Of a DNA stretch of 64,000 nt, positions 61,319 through 64,000 are shown one piece after another. The stretch is from contig NZ_CP006704.1 of assembly GCF_000739375.1 (NCBI RefSeq), positions 2,914,001 to 2,978,000 on the forward strand, read 5' to 3'. The notes beneath the pieces were generated by a model. It saw nothing but the letters and a program-made list of their open reading frames with translations, had not been told where the DNA came from and did no database searches. Origin of the DNA: Comamonas testosteroni TK102. Lineage in GTDB: Bacteria; Pseudomonadota; Gammaproteobacteria; Burkholderiales; Burkholderiaceae_C. The first letter of the stretch is position 1. Each line of letters starts with the position of its first letter. The translations under genes were made by a program, and so were the position numbers.

Positions 61319-62407
61319 TCATGCGTCACGCGAGCCTATCAAGGCGCGCAAAGCGCGCTCCAGCTGCCGGGCATTTTCATGCACCAGCAGCCATTCGGGC
61401 TGCAGCACTGGCTCAGGTTCCGGTGGCGCAGGGCAGTCATCCATGGTCGCCAAAGGATCATCGGCCTTGAGGGCAACCACGGTTGGCTGGTTGGCCAGAT
61501 CAAGGCAGGCATGCGTCAGCCGGCGGCAGTAGTCGGAGATTGCCGTGGGAGGAGCCATGCCGGTATGTGCAGTGGCTCGGTTCAGACTCTCGGCCAGCAG
61601 CAAGGCTGTCGCGTAAACGCGCACCGCATGGCGGTCATAGCGGCGGGTGACAAAAGCCAGTCGCTCGGCATTGAGCCGTCCGCGCAATGACCAGCGTCGC
61701 GAGGAGTGGGCCTGACCTACGGCGGCGCGCAGGGCGGCCAGCGATTCATGGGCCAGTGATAGCTGGCCAAGGGCGGTTTCTGCCGCATCGGCGTTCTGCT
61801 GCTGGCAGGCCTTGAGAATCAAATCCAGTCCATTGGCCAGTTGCTTGAGAAAGATCGAGGCGGCCCGGCCCATATCCTTGATGGGATTGGAGGTCAGCAG
61901 CACCTGGCTGAAGACAAGCCCGACCGCAGCACCGACCGTGACGTCCAGCAGACGGGCTCCGCCCGCCATGCTGGGGCCGAGCACCAGCACCAGAATCACC
62001 GAGACCCCGGCTTGAATCGGCACCACGGGCGCGGGGCCGATGCTGGCGCCCAGCAGGATGGAGAGGAATGCGCCCAGGCTCATGCGCAGCAACAGGTGCT
62101 GCTCGGGCAGCTGCCACAGCAGATCGCCGATCACGATGCCGAGTGTGCAGCCTATGAGCAGACTGCGTGCCTGCTTCAGATGGCTGGGCAGCCCGGGTGC
62201 GAGGCAGATCACGGCGGTGACCACGGCGAAAGCCGGCTTTGGGTGGCCCCAGAGCTGCTGGGCGATGACCCAGGCCAGCATGCTGGCCAGTGCTGCGGCA
62301 AGTGCATCACGCAGGGCCAGCCTGGCTCTTGAAGGCAAAGTGGTCTTGGCTCGGCGCCAGGCCAGCATGAAGGGGGTGCTCCAGCGCAATCTCAAACTCC
62401 TTGGCAT
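61319..62407 (-). CDS. FUSC-family (aromatic acid exporter-like) membrane protein
   Basis: A 362-residue protein with about six hydrophobic helices in the first half (ALRDALAAALASMLAWVIAQ, AVVTAVICLAPGLPSHLKQARSLLIG and later segments), then a soluble helical half with a C-terminal DCPAPPEPEP linker. This matches the FUSC/AaeB half-length proteins, thought to export aromatic acids or other compounds. Convergent with the YtcJ-like gene. Confidence 0.82.
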   Translation of the reverse strand: MPRSLRLRWSTPFMLAWRRAKTTLPSRARLALRDALAAALASMLAWVIAQQLWGHPKPAFAVVTAVICLAPGLPSHLKQARSLLIGCTLGIVIGDLLWQLPEQHLLLRMSLGAFLSILLGASIGPAPVVPIQAGVSVILVLVLGPSMAGGARLLDVTVGAAVGLVFSQVLLTSNPIKDMGRAASIFLKQLANGLDLILKACQQQNADAAETALGQLSLAHESLAALRAAVGQAHSSRRWSLRGRLNAERLAFVTRRYDRHAVRVYATALLLAESLNRATAHTGMAPPTAISDYCRRLTHACLDLANQPTVVALKADDPLATMDDCPAPPEPEPVLQPEWLLVHENARQLERALRALIGSRDA

Positions 62408-62624
62408 AGCCTCTGATCAGACTGTGATTCAAGGATGTTAGAGGGCGCAGCGAGATTGCTTTGTGGGAAATACGCCACGTCCTCCGAAAATGCAGCGGCA
62501 TTGTGCCGCAGTCCGCCGAGTCGTCGTACTGGGCCGGGGACTCGAGAAAGCCGCTGGTGACGATGCCTGGTGCTGATATGGCCGAAGAAGCGCTTGTGAA
62601 TCACGCCGCCTAAAAGGAGCTGCC

Positions 62625-63113
62625 TCAATGCTCTTGCAGCAGAGCCTGAATGCAATGCCATTCGGCCTCGGTCACCGGGGTGATGGAGAGGCGATTGCCT
62701 TTTTGCAGTACACGCATCTGCTGCAGTGGAGCTTGTCCGCGCAGCTCGGCCATCAGCAGCGGCCGGGTTTTCTTCAGTGCCTGCACGTCCAGCGTCAGCC
62801 AGCGCGGTTTGTCGACCGGGGACTTGGGGTCGTAGTAGGGATCCTCAGGATCAAACTGTGAGGGGTCCACGCGCAGATTGCCGGCAATGCGGGCTAGGCC
62901 GTAGATGCCGGGTTCGGCGCAACTGGAGTGCCAGTACAGAACGCCGTCGCCGACCTGCATATCGTCACGCATGAAATTGCGGGCCTGGTAGTTGCGCACG
63001 CCGTTCCAGGCAATGGTCTGTCCGGGGGCTGCCAATGCGTGGTCGATGGAGTACTCGTCAGGCTCGTTCTTCATGAGCCAGTAACGCTGGGCCAGGGTGC
63101 TGCTGTCGTTCAT
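62625..63113 (-). CDS. EVE-domain protein
   Basis: A 162-residue EVE (PUA-like) protein: RYWLMKNEPDEYSIDHALAAPGQTIAWNGVRNYQARNFMR at the start, then DGVLYWHSSCAEPGIYGLARI and a C-terminal NRLSITPVTEAEW. EVE domains bind modified nucleotides in RNA or DNA. It is preceded by the gene at 63144 on the same strand, with only 30 bases between them. Confidence 0.9.
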   Translation of the reverse strand: MNDSSTLAQRYWLMKNEPDEYSIDHALAAPGQTIAWNGVRNYQARNFMRDDMQVGDGVLYWHSSCAEPGIYGLARIAGNLRVDPSQFDPEDPYYDPKSPVDKPRWLTLDVQALKKTRPLLMAELRGQAPLQQMRVLQKGNRLSITPVTEAEWHCIQALLQEH

Positions 63114-63143
63114 AGCTGGATTGTCGGTGAGGAAGTGGCGGGC

Positions 63144-63752
63144 TTAGTCATGAGGGCCGCGTTGCCAGGGGCCGCGATCTTGCTGCTGCCAGCTGCGTAC
63201 CAGATCGCTATTGCGTTGCAGCAGGTTGCGGGTGTCCAGCCAGCGGCCGGGAATGTCCAGCTCGGCCTCTTCGACCACGCGCATGCAGTCCTGAATATGG
63301 CGCTCTCCCAGAAAGCGCAGCGTGGCGTAGCCTATCGATGCCGCTGCGAGCTGGCCCAGTAGCGGCACATATTTGGCGGCCTGTCTGGTGCTCATGCGCA
63401 GTCCCATGGCTTTGCCAAGACGCAGCACCATATCGCGGGTGATGAACTTGCCGATCAGCACGGAGCCGACCATGGCGACGGCTTTCTGCACCTGCTCGCG
63501 CTTGCCTGGCGTGAGCTGGTCGAGCTGCTCGGGTGTCAACCCGAATTCCTGGTTGATGCGCGGATAGAGCTGCGCTAGCAGGGCAGCATCGGCAGCCCAG
63601 TCCAGCCCTGGTATCGGAATGGTGCTGGCAGCAGCGCTGATGAGCGCACGCTTTCTGAGCAGCTTGCGGGCCCGTGCAGCGGCCTGTGCAATGTCTTTGC
63701 GCTCTGCTCTGGTCGCGCTGAGATTTCTCAAACTCGGGTCTTTTTTCCACAT
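63144..63752 (-). CDS. DUF697-like small membrane-associated protein
   Basis: A 202-residue protein. After a basic N-terminus it has a hydrophobic segment KRALISAAASTIPIPGLDWAADAALLAQLYPRI and further segments near 105-150, similar in feel to DUF697/EcsC-type proteins. ATG 63752 is used because upstream residues look unlike protein. No enzyme motif is seen. It likely forms an operon with the EVE-domain gene. Confidence 0.55.
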   Translation of the reverse strand: MWKKDPSLRNLSATRAERKDIAQAAARARKLLRKRALISAAASTIPIPGLDWAADAALLAQLYPRINQEFGLTPEQLDQLTPGKREQVQKAVAMVGSVLIGKFITRDMVLRLGKAMGLRMSTRQAAKYVPLLGQLAAASIGYATLRFLGERHIQDCMRVVEEAELDIPGRWLDTRNLLQRNSDLVRSWQQQDRGPWQRGPHD

Positions 63753-63778
63753 ATACGGTAAGAAGATGCAGGAAATAG

Positions 63779-63805
63779 AAAAAGGGGCCCAAGGGGCCCC
63801 TTTTG
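63779..63805 (-). terminator. Rho-independent terminator of the GlsB/YeaQ-type gene
   Basis: AAAAGGGGCC and GGCCCCTTTT around a short loop form a symmetrical hairpin with T runs on both strands, 14 bases after the minus-strand stop at 63820. Confidence 0.8.
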
Positions 63806-63819
63806 TTCGGAATTCAGAT

Positions 63820-64000
63820 TCAGTTGGCCTTATCGCGCACCATGCCATAAATAAACAAAAGAATCACTGCTCCAACCACCGAGGCAATCCAGCCTGCGGT
63901 TTGCCCGGGCTGGTACCAGCCCATGGCCGAGCCCAGATAGGTGGCTACAAACGAGCCCACGATACCGAGAAGAATCGTCATGATCCAGCCCATGCTATCG
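63820..64000 (-). CDS. GlsB/YeaQ/YmgE family membrane protein, partial at window edge
   Basis: The last 60 codons of a small membrane protein, ending in GAVILLFIYGMVRDKAN. Two hydrophobic segments with GSAMGWYQPGQTAGW between them identify the transglycosylase-associated (GlsB/YeaQ) family of stress-related proteins, usually about 80-90 residues. An internal ATG at 63993 exists, but the frame stays open to the edge, so about 25 N-terminal residues are probably outside the window. Confidence 0.8.
   Translation of the reverse strand, partial: DSMGWIMTILLGIVGSFVATYLGSAMGWYQPGQTAGWIASVVGAVILLFIYGMVRDKAN

Overview
The window looks like a chromosomal segment of a high-GC betaproteobacterium of the family Comamonadaceae, most likely Comamonas. 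The reasons are the gene content and order (two-component system divergent from aceE-aceF-lpdA, with folD and prlC behind it), the protein sequences, and a short intergenic repeat with core TTGATAGCTGCTARCGCTTG that I recall from Comamonadaceae genomes. I see no tRNA, rRNA, CRISPR array, insertion sequence or integrase. Genes are dense; the clearest gaps are AT-rich control regions.

Layout. 1-7.3 kb: housekeeping and orphan genes (DUF1232 protein, exported Ntn-hydrolase, lipoprotein, ABC-F ATPase, LysR regulator, VOC, DUF2625 and DUF1697 proteins). 7.3-9.6 kb: a two-gene operon of exported Ser/Gly/Ala-rich proteins behind a 700-base AT-rich region; its function is unknown. 9.6-15 kb: ttrBCA, a periplasmic tetrathionate reductase, with an FNR-type box and a -10 hexamer at class II spacing. 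15.3-16.5 kb: a YqjD/YqjE/YqjK-like membrane stress trio. 16.6-22.5 kb: pyrD, rpiA, an exported glutaredoxin-like protein, prlC, folD.

22.6-33.6 kb: a FixJ-type response regulator and PAS sensor kinase, divergent from aceE-aceF-(unknown gene)-lpdA, the pyruvate dehydrogenase complex. 33.6-36 kb: a GFA-family protein and a GntP-type permease. 36.1-40.9 kb: an ABC importer of sulfonate type with an LLM-family flavin monooxygenase and an OsmC-like protein, apparently an organosulfur scavenging operon. 41.2-42.6 kb: an MFS carrier. 43.1-46 kb: a MoxR AAA+ ATPase coupled to a DUF2201 protein (HExxH plus VWA). 46.1-49.8 kb: a LysR regulator divergent from a DUF3100 membrane protein and an M20 amidohydrolase.

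50-64 kb: a CPA2-type antiporter overlapping a YbdK-type glutamate-cysteine ligase, a GGDEF diguanylate cyclase, DUF2322 and DUF2167 proteins, an aldo/keto reductase, an MFS carrier with a perfect 42-bp tandem duplication, a YtcJ-like amidohydrolase, a FUSC transporter, an EVE-domain protein, a DUF697-like protein, and a GlsB/YeaQ-type protein cut by the window edge.

The best candidates for undescribed biology are the exported two-gene module at 7.4-8.9 kb, the MoxR-DUF2201 pair, the DUF3100-M20 unit and the antiporter-YbdK pair. Functional calls rest on motif recognition by eye; no database search was run.
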